Shown one piece after another: positions 37,296 to 46,616 of a stretch of DNA of 64,000 nt. The notes beneath the pieces are model-generated. The model had not been told where the DNA came from and ran no database searches. It worked only from the letters and a program-made list of their open reading frames with translations. The first letter of the stretch is position 1. The number at the start of each line of letters is the position of its first letter. The position numbers and the translations under genes were made by a program. The DNA is taken from contig NZ_JBEQZJ010000016.1 in assembly GCF_045223415.1 (NCBI RefSeq), positions 13,351 through 77,350 on the forward strand, read 5' to 3'. This DNA is from Hoskinsella mucinilytica. GTDB taxonomy: Bacteria; Bacillota_I; Bacilli_A; Erysipelotrichales; Erysipelotrichaceae.

Positions 37296-38561
37296 ATGAG
37301 GATAAAAAATGTCGTCGTTTCTTATAAGATGCCGAAGAAATTTGATTTTGTTTTACATCTGGCGGTTTTGATATTAGTGACCTTTGGCTTTTTGATGATC
37401 ATATCCACCAGTGTAGGAAATGCGGGAGATGATTCTTTGGCACCTGTGAAAGCAGGAGTGAAACAGGGGATATTCTGTGTCATATCCTATGTGATGTTAC
37501 TCTTTTTTGCGAATAACTTTACCATGGTCAGAGCCAAAAAGCTCCTTCCGGTGCTTGGAATGGTGATGATGGGGATGTTGCTTTCTACTCAGTTTTTTAC
37601 CGGTGCCTATGGAAGTAAAGCATGGCTTCAATTCCATATCGCAGGACAAGCAATCAGTATACAACCTGCGGAGTTTGCGAAGCTTTTTATGATCATTGTC
37701 ATGGGAGTCTATATAGAAATTGCAGGAAGAAATAACTGGGATTTCTTTACGATAATGAAAGGACCGTTATTTTATTTTTTCATATGTTTTGTTCCTATCA
37801 TGCTACAAAGAGATATGGGAACGTTGTTGGTGTTCCTTGTACTACCATGTATTTGTTTCCTTGTGCCCAGTCATAAAAATCTAAGAAAGGCACAAAAGTA
37901 TATGAAAGTATTGATCGTGGTTGGCGTTATTGCGGCTTTTGCGCTGATGAGTGATTTTGGAGTAAAGATCTTTAAAGAAATCGAACCGTTATCGCATATA
38001 GCGACACGTATAGAAAATGCATCCGATCCTTTTCTTGATCCTTATGGGACAGGTTATCAGCCTATCAATGGCCTTTATGGGATTGCCAGTGGTGGTATTC
38101 TTGGTAAAGGATTGGGACAATCCACTCAAAAATATGGCTATTTGACCCAATCGGATAGTGACTATATTTTGGCAATCGTGATCGAGGAGCTTGGATTGAT
38201 CGGATTTGGGATCATTTTGCTGTGTTATTGTTTGATCATTCAAAGACTGTTTTATTATGCATTGCATACAAAGAGTGAAGGCTATAAGATCATTTTAATA
38301 GGTTCTGCCTTTTATATATTTATACATTTTGTTTTGAATGTCGGTGGAGTCAGTGGATTGATACCTTTAACCGGAGTTCCTTTGTTGTTTATATCCAGTG
38401 GTGGTTCTTCCTTGATTTCTGTGATGTCTGCAATCGGTGTATCTCAAGCAATCATTTCCAGAATCAGAAGACAAGGAACGATTAGAAACGTAAAAAAAGA
38501 ACCCCAAGGGGTTAGGGGTTCTTTAAGAAAGGGAAGAGGAGAAACAAAGATTGGGGGGTAG
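37296..38561 (+). CDS. ftsW: SEDS-family peptidoglycan glycosyltransferase FtsW
   Basis: 421 residues, about ten membrane segments. SEDS motifs: YGSKAWLQF and ISIQPAEFAKLF near residues 105-130, KYGYLTQSDSDYILAIVIEELGLIG, and the final GGSSLISVMSAIGVSQAI. These fit FtsW slightly better than RodA. It polymerises lipid II at the septum with a partner PBP. The basic C-terminal tail (about 385-421) is encoded by a stretch containing an inverted repeat. AAGGAG precedes ATG 37296; divergent from def. Confidence 0.88.
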   Translation: MRIKNVVVSYKMPKKFDFVLHLAVLILVTFGFLMIISTSVGNAGDDSLAPVKAGVKQGIFCVISYVMLLFFANNFTMVRAKKLLPVLGMVMMGMLLSTQFFTGAYGSKAWLQFHIAGQAISIQPAEFAKLFMIIVMGVYIEIAGRNNWDFFTIMKGPLFYFFICFVPIMLQRDMGTLLVFLVLPCICFLVPSHKNLRKAQKYMKVLIVVGVIAAFALMSDFGVKIFKEIEPLSHIATRIENASDPFLDPYGTGYQPINGLYGIASGGILGKGLGQSTQKYGYLTQSDSDYILAIVIEELGLIGFGIILLCYCLIIQRLFYYALHTKSEGYKIILIGSAFYIFIHFVLNVGGVSGLIPLTGVPLLFISSGGSSLISVMSAIGVSQAIISRIRRQGTIRNVKKEPQGVRGSLRKGRGETKIGG

Positions 38562-38583
38562 CAACCGTTTTATCGGTTGCACT
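38498..38583 (+). promoter_or_regulatory. Two hairpins at the ftsW-rsmD junction
   Basis: A 10-bp perfect inverted repeat (AAAGAACCCC with GGGGTTCTTT, about 38498-38526) lies within the last codons of ftsW. A second stem, GCAACCG with CGGTTGC, starts at the stop codon (38561-38580). Neither is followed by a T run, so they are more likely processing or stability elements than terminators. Confidence 0.45.
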
Positions 38584-38631
38584 ATTAATCTTCCCAGCTT
38601 GGCAAGGTTTATACACAAGGAGTTGAAAAAA

Positions 38632-39192
38632 ATGAGAATTGTTGCTGGAGAATTTCGTTCTCGTGTCATTCGTGCAGTAGATGGTACTGGCACAAGACCA
38701 ACCACAGATAAAGTGAAAGAGGCGATCTTTTCAAGAATCGGACCTTATTTCGATGGCGGTGTCATGCTGGACTTGTTTGGTGGAAGTGGAAATATGAGCT
38801 TAGAAGCCATTAGTCGAGGGATGGAAAAAAGTATCATCAATGATAAAGACGGAAAGGCAATACGTACCATCAAAGAAAATGTAAAAAGCCTAGGTGTAGA
38901 AAAACGATGTGTGATCATGAAAATGGACTACCATCGTGTTCTTGAAGAAATGAAATCACAAAAGCAAAGTTTTGATCTTGTGTTTTTAGATCCTCCGTAT
39001 AAGAAACAGCAGATCCATGAAATTTTAACCTTGCTTGATGAGTATGATCTTGTGAATGAGCAGGGGGATGTCGTATGTGAAAGTCAGAAAGAGGATGTGT
39101 TTGAAGATCAGATCGGTTGTTTTGAGAAACGAAAGGATGTCACTTATGGCATTACTCGCATCACATATTATAAGAAAAGAGGTACACTATGA
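38632..39192 (+). CDS. rsmD: 16S rRNA (guanine-966-N2)-methyltransferase RsmD
   Basis: 186 residues from ATG 38632, seven bases after AAGGAG. Class I SAM-dependent fold: MLDLFGGSGNMSLEAISRG (SAM site) and the catalytic LDPPYKK. N-terminus MRIVAGEFRSRVI is the family signature. The stop overlaps the coaD start (ATGA), a widely conserved rsmD-coaD pair. Confidence 0.95.
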   Translation: MRIVAGEFRSRVIRAVDGTGTRPTTDKVKEAIFSRIGPYFDGGVMLDLFGGSGNMSLEAISRGMEKSIINDKDGKAIRTIKENVKSLGVEKRCVIMKMDYHRVLEEMKSQKQSFDLVFLDPPYKKQQIHEILTLLDEYDLVNEQGDVVCESQKEDVFEDQIGCFEKRKDVTYGITRITYYKKRGTL

Positions 39193-39671
39193 GAAGAGCA
39201 ATCTTTCCCGGAAGTTTTGACCCTTTGACGTTGGGGCATTTGGATATCATAGAGAGAGCCGCAAAGCTGTTTGATGAATTGATCGTTGTCATTTTGGAAA
39301 ACAGTGAGAAAAAAACGATCTTTACGTTAGAAGAACGATTGACAATGTTAAGAACGAATACCGCAAAATTTGAACATGTATCGGTTGATGCGGATCATGT
39401 ATTAACGGTTGCCTATGCTCAACAACATCATGCCAATGCCATTATACGAGGAGTAAGAAGTGTTAAGGATTATGAGTATGAGTTAGATATTGCCAGTGCC
39501 AATCAATATCTAAATCCGCAAATAGAAACGGTTCTTTTATTTTCTTCGCCTAAATACTCCTATGTATCCAGTAGTATCATTCGTGAAATGATGAAATATG
39601 GTGCAGATATCAAGGAATTGGTAAGTGAAGATGTTTGTCTTGCATTGGAAGAAAAATACAGAAAATCGTAA
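39189..39671 (+). CDS. coaD: Phosphopantetheine adenylyltransferase
   Basis: 160 residues. Carries out the fourth step of coenzyme A synthesis, joining phosphopantetheine and ATP to dephospho-CoA. Nucleotidyltransferase motif FPGSFDPLTLGHLDII (TxGH), RGVRSVKDYEYE, and YVSSSIIREM. Translationally coupled to rsmD through a 4-bp overlap. Confidence 0.97.
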   Translation: MRRAIFPGSFDPLTLGHLDIIERAAKLFDELIVVILENSEKKTIFTLEERLTMLRTNTAKFEHVSVDADHVLTVAYAQQHHANAIIRGVRSVKDYEYELDIASANQYLNPQIETVLLFSSPKYSYVSSSIIREMMKYGADIKELVSEDVCLALEEKYRKS

Positions 39672-39742
39672 GGAATGTACTATGGTAATGCTTTTTTTGC
39701 CATGATATAATAAAACGGATAAAATGAGGAGGAAGATGCAAG

Positions 39743-40606
39743 ATGTCTAGACTGCATTTTAAACCACCGACCCAAGATGCAATGAAGAATAAAATGATTT
39801 CAGCCCTTTGTTTGGGATTGATTATCATGAGCTTATATGGTACCTGTTATTTGCTGTTTTTTCGTACGACAGGAATTGATGTGACGAAGGATGTAGATAT
39901 CATCTATCGTGGAGAAAATGGCTCTGGTAGTGTTATGGTGAGAAATAAAAATTTAAATTATAATCAAAGAATTCAAGAATTCATGGATACAGTTACCTAT
40001 AAGGTAACACCCAATCGTAATTTAAAGAACGGTGATACGATTACGATTCAAGCCGATTATGATGAAAAGCTGGCATCACGATATCATATTGATGCGACTC
40101 ATGTATCAAAAGAGGTGGTCGTATCCAATTTGCCGATTCGTTATGAAAATGCAAAAGATATCCCACAAACGATGTTAGATACCATCAATGAAAGCTCTGA
40201 AAAATATCTAAAGAAAAATATGACAGCGATCTTAGAAGATGATTTCACAAGCTTTTATATCAGTAGTCATCCTGAACTGGTTTCTTATCAAAGGATATAT
40301 CGTATATTTCTGAACTCTGAGGAAAAAGATGTTCGAGATAAGATACTTGATATCTATGCGATAAGCGCAAAAGGGGAAGTCAATGTCAGTAAGAAAGAAG
40401 AAAGGTTAGAAACAAAGGAAGAAACGATTTATTATATGATCACATATAATGAAATCAATACAAGTGAGCAGATTCCGGATGAAGATGTGTATGGAGAGAA
40501 AATCATTACCAATCGAAAGCAGGATCTATCAAAAGAAAGCGAATTCCGTGATTATATGAAATCCAAATACGGTGCTCATTATAAGATTGAAACATTACAG
40601 AAATAG
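39743..40606 (+). CDS. Conserved-type membrane-anchored protein of unknown function
   Basis: 287 residues. A polar N-terminus is followed by one membrane helix (about 20-42) and an external domain. I see repeated beta-strand patterns (DVDIIYRGENGSGSVMVRNKNL, LKNGDTITIQADYD, VVVSNLPIRYENAKDI) reminiscent of Ig-like extracytoplasmic domains. No catalytic motif and no recognised family. It follows coaD with its own GGAGG site and ends at a terminator. Confidence 0.65.
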   Translation: MSRLHFKPPTQDAMKNKMISALCLGLIIMSLYGTCYLLFFRTTGIDVTKDVDIIYRGENGSGSVMVRNKNLNYNQRIQEFMDTVTYKVTPNRNLKNGDTITIQADYDEKLASRYHIDATHVSKEVVVSNLPIRYENAKDIPQTMLDTINESSEKYLKKNMTAILEDDFTSFYISSHPELVSYQRIYRIFLNSEEKDVRDKILDIYAISAKGEVNVSKKEERLETKEETIYYMITYNEINTSEQIPDEDVYGEKIITNRKQDLSKESEFRDYMKSKYGAHYKIETLQK

Positions 40607-40634
40607 AGAAGACTGTGTACGGTCTTCTTTTTTA
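40606..40634 (+). terminator. Rho-independent terminator
   Basis: GAAGAC and GTCTTC arms flank an 8-nt loop, followed by six T residues. Confidence 0.8.
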
Positions 40635-40639
40635 GGTCA

Positions 40640-40671
40640 AATAAGAAAACGTCTACCATAGGATAGACGCT
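40640..40671 (-). terminator. Terminator of the HIT gene
   Basis: On the minus strand GCGTCTATCC and GGTAGACG pair around TAT, followed by TTTTCTTATTT. Confidence 0.75.
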
Positions 40672-40681
40672 AGAAAATCGA

Positions 40682-41080
40682 TCATGATTGTTTGATCAAA
40701 GATAAGACCTCATCTAGATCTTGTGGTTGACTCTCTTTAAATTCGATCACACAGGCATCCTGTTCGCTATAGCGAGGGATAAGGTGAATGTGGAAGTGAG
40801 GTACGCTTTGTCCCGCAACCTCGTTGACATTGCTTAAAATATTCATTCCTGCTGCGCCTGTAGCTTTCATAATTTGTTTAGATAGCTTTTGCGCTACCAT
40901 CATGAGATGTTGTAACACCTCACCATCACATTCCATAAAATTCGCATAATGCTGTTTTGGAATGACAAGTGTATGACCTTTGGTGACTTGAGAAATATCA
41001 AGAAATGCCAATACCAGATCATCCTCATATACTTTACTGCTTGGAATTTCATTGTTTACAATAGAACAAAATATACACAT
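40682..41080 (-). CDS. HIT-family nucleotide hydrolase/transferase
   Basis: 132 residues; I choose ATG at 41080 (MCIFCSIVNNEIPSSK, the family start) after GAAGGTC rather than a longer open frame. The histidine triad is HFHIHLIPR. Members act on purine nucleoside phosphoramidates or dinucleoside polyphosphates (Hit/HinT). The CxxC at the N-terminus is present, the second zinc-ligand part less clear. Confidence 0.92.
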   Translation of the reverse strand: MCIFCSIVNNEIPSSKVYEDDLVLAFLDISQVTKGHTLVIPKQHYANFMECDGEVLQHLMMVAQKLSKQIMKATGAAGMNILSNVNEVAGQSVPHFHIHLIPRYSEQDACVIEFKESQPQDLDEVLSLIKQS

Positions 41081-41131
41081 CCTAAGACCTTCTTTCTTTT
41101 CTTTTTTCATTATACCAAATGAGCTACAAAA

Positions 41132-41157
41132 GAAAAAGAGCAAGATTTGCTCTTTTA
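41132..41157 (-). terminator. Terminator of the foldase pair
   Basis: AAAGAGCAA and TTGCTCTTT form a 9-bp stem with a 3-nt loop, followed on the minus strand by a T-rich tract. Confidence 0.85.
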
Positions 41158-42036
41158 TTGTACGATATAATCTTTCATGCTGTTGTATGCATCAATATCA
41201 TAAATGGTCATATCATATTTCTTAAAATAATATTTTGTAGCTTCTGTAGCGATTGCATTGGTTTCCGCAATCGCTTTAATCGCCTCATCCTCATATTTAG
41301 AAGTATCAATACTTGTAAGTTTTACAATATAGTAAGAAACTGAAGATGAACCATCTGTGGAACTGGTCGTTGTCACGCTGATCACTTTATCGATCAAGCC
41401 ATCTTTTTCAGCAGCTGTCATGGATGAGAATACTTCTGTAGGTAAGCCACTTTGGCTAGTATAAACCTTTTCGCTTCCATCATAACTAGTCGTTGTGCCG
41501 AATTCTTTCACGACTTCCTTGAAATCTTTACCATCTTTCAATGCACTCAATGCATTCTTCGCTTTTGTTTCATCACTTGCTTGGAATATCTGAGCTTTTA
41601 AAGGATGATAGCTATCAAACAATTTATCTTTGTTTTCTGTTACATATTTCTTCTGTAATTCCGTTTGATAAATGCTAGGCATGATCAAGGCATCCATTAC
41701 CGCCTGATCATTTTCATATCCATATTGTTTGATCTGAGCTTCATAGTTTTCGCCAAATTGTTCTTTGATGGTTTTAAGTTTACTATCTGCAAGCTTTTGC
41801 ATTTCATCCGTAACCTCAATACCTTCTTTTTTGTATACTTCATTTTTTACTAGAGTTAACGTTGCATTACCGATATTGCTTTTTAAAGCATCATAGATGT
41901 CACCTTTGGTTACTTTTTCACTTCCAACAGTGACAAGAGCTTCACTTCCATCGGAAATATTGGCTGTTGCATCGCTGCAAGCACTTAGTGTAAAGGCAAG
42001 AGCAATGCTACTTACTAAAATCATTTGTTTTTTCAT
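41155..42036 (-). CDS. prsA: PrsA-like foldase lipoprotein
   Basis: 293 residues from ATG 42036, nine bases after GGGAGG. Lipobox LSAC places a lipid-modified cysteine at about 20. The body matches PrsA/SurA-type peptidyl-prolyl isomerases: an N-terminal chaperone part (VTKGDIYDALKSNIGNATL) and a parvulin-like region (LKAQIFQAS, ALKDGKDFKEVVKEFGTTTSYDG). The parvulin active-site signature is weaker than in the paralogous upstream gene. Acts on proteins exported across the membrane. 8 bp after the second foldase gene. Confidence 0.82.
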   Translation of the reverse strand: MKKQMILVSSIALAFTLSACSDATANISDGSEALVTVGSEKVTKGDIYDALKSNIGNATLTLVKNEVYKKEGIEVTDEMQKLADSKLKTIKEQFGENYEAQIKQYGYENDQAVMDALIMPSIYQTELQKKYVTENKDKLFDSYHPLKAQIFQASDETKAKNALSALKDGKDFKEVVKEFGTTTSYDGSEKVYTSQSGLPTEVFSSMTAAEKDGLIDKVISVTTTSSTDGSSSVSYYIVKLTSIDTSKYEDEAIKAIAETNAIATEATKYYFKKYDMTIYDIDAYNSMKDYIVQ

Positions 42037-42050
42037 TGTCATATGCCTCC

Positions 42051-43055
42051 CTATTCTTCTACGCCCATGTATTCAAGAAGTTGTTTCTTGATATCATCAT
42101 TGGCATATTTGATATCTAACTTCTGTGCTGCCTGCCATACATATTTGAAAGACAAATCGGAATTCGCTTTTGCAATGGCATCATACACATCATCTTTTGC
42201 TTTTTCATCCTTTTTAAAGGAGTCCTTATCAGCAATATCTGCCTTGATCATATGCCATCCACTATAGCTATCATTGCTTTCTTTTACCCAATCACTGACT
42301 TCTCCTTCTTTTAATTTTAAAGAAGCCTCTTTAAAGCTGCTGACATAAGTAGTGTTATCACTATCGATATAGCCGATGTATCCACCTTTTTCTTTTGAGC
42401 CGGTATCATCACTATATTCTTTTGCGACTTCCGCAAAATCTTTTCCATCTTTTAAAGCTTTTTCTACAGCATCGATCTTTTTCTGTTCTTCTTCTGTAGG
42501 ATTATTGATATCTGCTACTTTGATCAGAATATGAGATACGACATGTGGCTTTTTGTTTTTATAAACTGGTTCGAATACATCATCAAAATTTGCTTCGATA
42601 TAATCATTACGCAATTTTTCATTTTTCGCTGCCATTGTGCTATAGCCATCCATATCATCATCAGCAAAACCATAATAATTCAACTGTTGTTTGATCATAG
42701 CATCAGCTGTAGTGCCATAGCTACTTGCATAGGCTTCTGCTTGCTGTTGCATCAATTCGGCAATTTCTTTCGCACGTGTTTTGATATCATCTGTAACTTT
42801 TACAGACTGTGTGATAACTTCATTTTGAAAACGAAGGTAGAGCGCTTCTACACCACTGTAATCTTTATAAAGCGTAGCATACATATCGTCTGCTGTTAAC
42901 GTGTAATCCTTCATGGTAGCAACCACGTCTTTGCCATCAGATTTCTTTCCAGGAAGTTTTCCTTTGTTCGTGTCATAGACGCAGAATACCACAAATGATA
43001 TACAGATGACTGCGACGAGGACAACGAACCATTGCTTCTTTAATGTTTCTATCAT
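42051..43055 (-). CDS. Membrane-anchored PpiC-type peptidyl-prolyl isomerase
   Basis: 334 residues. One N-terminal membrane helix (about 10-30) instead of a lipobox. The parvulin domain (about 170-270) is well kept: VSHILIKV, DFAEVAKEYSDDTGSKEKGGYIGYI, SGWHMIKA. Followed by the second foldase gene, so the two form an operon of extracytoplasmic chaperones. TAGGAGG precedes ATG 43055. Confidence 0.88.
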   Translation of the reverse strand: MIETLKKQWFVVLVAVICISFVVFCVYDTNKGKLPGKKSDGKDVVATMKDYTLTADDMYATLYKDYSGVEALYLRFQNEVITQSVKVTDDIKTRAKEIAELMQQQAEAYASSYGTTADAMIKQQLNYYGFADDDMDGYSTMAAKNEKLRNDYIEANFDDVFEPVYKNKKPHVVSHILIKVADINNPTEEEQKKIDAVEKALKDGKDFAEVAKEYSDDTGSKEKGGYIGYIDSDNTTYVSSFKEASLKLKEGEVSDWVKESNDSYSGWHMIKADIADKDSFKKDEKAKDDVYDAIAKANSDLSFKYVWQAAQKLDIKYANDDIKKQLLEYMGVEE

Positions 43056-43214
43056 AATATCCTCCTAAGTAGTACCGTAATATTATAGATTATATGGGTT
43101 AGAATTGCAATTTTTTACGAACTTTTCACGTAATTTCCCATGAAGTTTTCATGAGATTATCACGTAAAATACAAAAGTTTCGACAGTTTTCGAATTCATA
43201 TCAACATGATAGGA

Positions 43215-43231
43215 AAAACGATAATCGTTTT
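43215..43231. promoter_or_regulatory. 17-bp palindrome upstream of the suf promoter
   Basis: AAAACGAT-A-ATCGTTTT is a perfect 8-1-8 palindrome ending 3 bp before the suf -35 box. It looks like a repressor or activator operator for the suf operon. It shares GATAAT with Fur-type boxes but is not a standard Fur box. Confidence 0.5.
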
Positions 43232-43233
43232 AA

Positions 43234-43262
43234 TTGTTAAACGACTGATTTTTTGGTAGAAT
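43234..43262 (+). promoter_or_regulatory. Promoter of the suf operon
   Basis: TTGTTA (43234-43239) and TAGAAT (43257-43262) with 17-bp spacing, directly after the palindrome. Confidence 0.65.
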
Positions 43263-43290
43263 AATACAAGGAAATGAAAGGATGATGACA

Positions 43291-44106
43291 ATGAGTTGTC
43301 TTGAGATAAAAAATTTACATGTTGATGTAGAAGGAAAAGAAATATTAAAGGGCTTGACCCTAACCATACAAGGAAATGAAACCCATGCTTTGATGGGGCC
43401 AAATGGAAATGGTAAGAGTACCTTATTGGCGGCAATTATGGGAAATCCTAAATTCCATGTCAGTCAAGGAAGTATCCTTTTGGATGGAAAAGACGTATTG
43501 GCTATGGAGGTTGATGAAAGAAGTCGTGCAGGATTGTTTCTAGGCATGCAATATCCAAGCGAAATCAGTGGCGTAACCAACTCTGATTTTCTTCGTGCGG
43601 CAATCAACGCAAGAAGAGAACGTCCCATACCATTGTTCAGTTTCATCAAAGAAATGGAAAAAACCATCAAAGAAATGGAAATGAAAGAGGACCTGGCACA
43701 CCGCTTCTTGAATGAAGGATTTTCTGGTGGAGAGAAAAAGCGTAATGAAATTGTGCAAATGAAAATGTTGAAACCAACGATTGCGATGTTGGATGAAATC
43801 GATAGCGGATTGGATGTTGATGCATTAAAAATTGTTGCGGATGCAGTCAATGAAATGAAAGAAGAAACAGGACTTGGCTTGGTGGTAGTTTCGCATTATG
43901 CAAGGTTCTTGGATTTGTTAAAGCCAACGCATGCTCATGTCTTGGTAGATGGTAAAATTGTAGTAAGTGGAGGAGCAGAGCTAGTTGAAAAAATTGATCA
44001 GCAAGGCTATGATTGGATTGAAAAAGAATATGATGTACATGTTGTAAAAGAGCAAGCAAAACAGGTTGAGCTACTTGGCTCCTGTGCTGCAACAAAGGGT
44101 GTTTGA
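43291..44106 (+). CDS. sufC: Iron-sulfur cluster assembly ATPase SufC
   Basis: 271 residues from ATG 43291 after AAAGGATG; earlier ATG codons lie within the ribosome site. ABC-type ATPase: Walker A GPNGNGKST (36-44), signature FSGGEKKR, Walker B MLDEIDSGLD, switch His in VVVSHYARFL. Works with SufB and SufD as the SufBCD scaffold that builds iron-sulfur clusters. First gene of sufCDSUB. Confidence 0.96.
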   Translation: MSCLEIKNLHVDVEGKEILKGLTLTIQGNETHALMGPNGNGKSTLLAAIMGNPKFHVSQGSILLDGKDVLAMEVDERSRAGLFLGMQYPSEISGVTNSDFLRAAINARRERPIPLFSFIKEMEKTIKEMEMKEDLAHRFLNEGFSGGEKKRNEIVQMKMLKPTIAMLDEIDSGLDVDALKIVADAVNEMKEETGLGLVVVSHYARFLDLLKPTHAHVLVDGKIVVSGGAELVEKIDQQGYDWIEKEYDVHVVKEQAKQVELLGSCAATKGV

Positions 44107-44108
44107 TC

Positions 44109-44909
44109 ATGAAGGCTGTGAAAGAAATTCTAATTGATAAGGATGGCTTTCAGACATTTCATTTTGATGTACAAGAAGAGGAATGTTTTCTGTTTCGCAT
44201 AGGTAAACATAGAAACGCTTCGCTTGCTGTCACATACAGTGGAATGGATGCACATGTCAAAACAACTTATGTTTGTGAAGAAGGAAGCTCTTTGCATGTC
44301 TTGATACGTAATGAAGTTCACCATATGGTATTGCGTGATCATAGTGAGCTTTTCAAGGATGCACATTTGACCTTAGGTTATTTAGAGTTACAAGATGGAA
44401 GTGTTGATGCCATCAGTGAAGTCTATTTAAAAGAATGTGGTGCGGATGCTCATATGATGAATGTATGCATTGCCCAATCCAAGAAACACTTCCAAGTACT
44501 ATGTGTTCATGAAGTACCACATACAAATGGATTGATTGAAAACTATGCTGTTGTAAAACAACATGGCGATTATCGCATGGAAGCATGTGGTAAGATCTTA
44601 AAGGGAGCTTATGACAGTGCATCCCATCAAGCAAGTCGTGTATTGACATTGAGCGAGGAACAAAGCAGTGAAGTCATTCCTTTGCTTTTGATTGATGAAA
44701 ATGAGGTAAAGGCAAGTCATGCGACTACCGTAGGACAGCCTGATGAAAACCAATTATATTATCTGCAGACAAGAGGTCTTACCAGAACCCAAGCATTGGG
44801 GTTATTAACGATTGGTTATATGATGCCGATCACGACCGTGCTGGACGATGAGGCACAACGTGCAGAACTGAAAAATGAAATCGAAATGAAGGTGGGATTA
44901 CATGCTTGA
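44109..44909 (+). CDS. sufD: Iron-sulfur cluster scaffold protein SufD
   Basis: 266 residues, ATG 44109 (a TTG 6 bp upstream overlaps the sufC stop). Beta-helix SufB/SufD family with the C-terminal motif LYYLQTRGLTRTQALGLLTIGYM. It is shorter than SufD of Bacillus, with a reduced N-terminal part. Its stop overlaps sufS. Confidence 0.9.
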   Translation: MKAVKEILIDKDGFQTFHFDVQEEECFLFRIGKHRNASLAVTYSGMDAHVKTTYVCEEGSSLHVLIRNEVHHMVLRDHSELFKDAHLTLGYLELQDGSVDAISEVYLKECGADAHMMNVCIAQSKKHFQVLCVHEVPHTNGLIENYAVVKQHGDYRMEACGKILKGAYDSASHQASRVLTLSEEQSSEVIPLLLIDENEVKASHATTVGQPDENQLYYLQTRGLTRTQALGLLTIGYMMPITTVLDDEAQRAELKNEIEMKVGLHA

Positions 44910-46134
44910 TAATAAAGCAATCCGTAAGGATTTCCCCATGTTGCAGGGAAAGATGATGCAGTCGCATCCACTTGTATATTTAGACAATGGCGCAACAACT
45001 TTGAAACCAAGAAGTGTCATTGATGCAGTATGTAACTATTACGAAAATTATTCAACCAATGCACATCGAGGAGATTATGATCTCAGTTACCAGGTAGATC
45101 AGGAATTTGAAGGAACCAGAGCTGTAGTCGCAGATTTTCTGAATGCTGATACCAGAGAAATCGTGTATACCAGTGGTGCTAGTGAAGCTTTAAATACGGT
45201 AGCATTCGGTTATGGAAGAAAGTTCTTACAAGAAGGCGATATCATTTTGACCAGTGAGGCAGAACATGCATCTTGTATCTTACCATGGATGAAGGTTGCA
45301 CAAACTACCGGAGCAGTGATCGAATATATCCCTTTGGATGAAGAAGGTCGTATTACCTTAGAAAATGTCGCATTGATGATGAATGGGAATGTAAAAGTAA
45401 TCGCACTTGCACAAATTACCAACGTGCTAGGATACTTGGTGCCAATCAAAGAAATTTGTGAATTGGCACATCGCTATGGGGCAATCGTTGTTGTTGACGG
45501 TGCACAAAGCGTGCCACATATCAATGTTGATGTAAAAGACTTAGATTGTGACTTTTTAGCATTTTCCGCCCATAAAATGTGTGGACCGACAGGAATCGGT
45601 GTCTTATATGGAAAATATGAATTATTACAAGCAATGGACCCTTTACTCTATGGAGGGGAAAGCAATGCTCGATTCCATATGTGCGGAGATGTATTATTGA
45701 AAGAAGCTCCTTTCAAATTCGAAAGTGGGACACAGCCAATCGAAGGGGTGTTTGGATTACATGCAGCCATTGATTATATCGAAGCAATCGGTAAGGATGA
45801 AATTCATGCCTATGAAAAAGAATTGCGAGATTATGCGGTATCGGAAATGAAGAAAATGGAGCATATCATTGTTTATAATGAGCATAATGATACTGGAATC
45901 ATTACCTTTAATGTAAAAGGTGTGTTTGCACAGGATGTCGGTACTTTCTTTAACGCCAATGGCATTGCAGTCAGGACAGGACAACATTGTGCAAAGCTGT
46001 TAAGTGAAACACTAGGTACCAGTGCAACAGTACGTGCATCCTTCTATTTTTATACATCAAGAGAAGACGTGGAACGTTTTCTGGATGTATGTCGTAAAGC
46101 TACGATGGAAGCTTGCATTGATGTATTTTTTTAG
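44902..46134 (+). CDS. sufS: Cysteine desulfurase SufS
   Basis: 410 residues, PLP enzyme (class V fold) taking sulfur from cysteine. PLP lysine in FSAHKMCGPTGIGVLYG; catalytic cysteine in RTGQHCAKLL. N-terminus VYLDNGATTLKP is typical. Sulfur is passed to SufU, encoded next. Overlaps sufD by 8 bp. Confidence 0.97.
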   Translation: MLDNKAIRKDFPMLQGKMMQSHPLVYLDNGATTLKPRSVIDAVCNYYENYSTNAHRGDYDLSYQVDQEFEGTRAVVADFLNADTREIVYTSGASEALNTVAFGYGRKFLQEGDIILTSEAEHASCILPWMKVAQTTGAVIEYIPLDEEGRITLENVALMMNGNVKVIALAQITNVLGYLVPIKEICELAHRYGAIVVVDGAQSVPHINVDVKDLDCDFLAFSAHKMCGPTGIGVLYGKYELLQAMDPLLYGGESNARFHMCGDVLLKEAPFKFESGTQPIEGVFGLHAAIDYIEAIGKDEIHAYEKELRDYAVSEMKKMEHIIVYNEHNDTGIITFNVKGVFAQDVGTFFNANGIAVRTGQHCAKLLSETLGTSATVRASFYFYTSREDVERFLDVCRKATMEACIDVFF

Positions 46135-46148
46135 GAGGTTGACGTAGT

Positions 46149-46616
46149 ATGTCTGATTTGTTCAACGATCCAATGATTTTAAGACAAATCATCATGGATC
46201 ATTATGAATATCCAAGAAATCATGAATTAACTAAGGAAGAAGGCTATCAAGAAAAACATATGGCCAGTGAATCCTGTATTGATGATATCTATGTACAAAG
46301 TAAAATCAAAGATGGAGTTGTGGAGGATGTACGTTTTGATGGAGTAGCTTGTACCATCTCCACAGCTTCTACCTCTATTATGAGTGAGCTTTTACGAGGC
46401 AAAACAGTTGAAGAAGCAAAAGAGATCATACGTAATTATTTCAATATGATCGATGCGTTAGATTATGATGAAGAGATGCTGGAAGAAGCAATTGCGTTCC
46501 ATAATGTTGGTAAACAAGCGAATCGTATCAAATGTGCAACCATAGGATGGAAAGCAATTTCCGAGCTGATTGAGGAAAGTGAGGATGAAAATGGAAACGA
46601 ACATTCCGAAAAGTGA
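46149..46616 (+). CDS. sufU: SufU-type sulfur-transfer protein
   Basis: 155 residues. Zinc-binding sulfurtransferase of Gram-positives that accepts sulfur from SufS. Three conserved cysteines are in ESCIDDIYVQ, VACTISTAS and IKCATIGWKAI. The usual CGD reads CID here. Starts after TAGGAGG and overlaps the start of sufB. Confidence 0.93.
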   Translation: MSDLFNDPMILRQIIMDHYEYPRNHELTKEEGYQEKHMASESCIDDIYVQSKIKDGVVEDVRFDGVACTISTASTSIMSELLRGKTVEEAKEIIRNYFNMIDALDYDEEMLEEAIAFHNVGKQANRIKCATIGWKAISELIEESEDENGNEHSEK

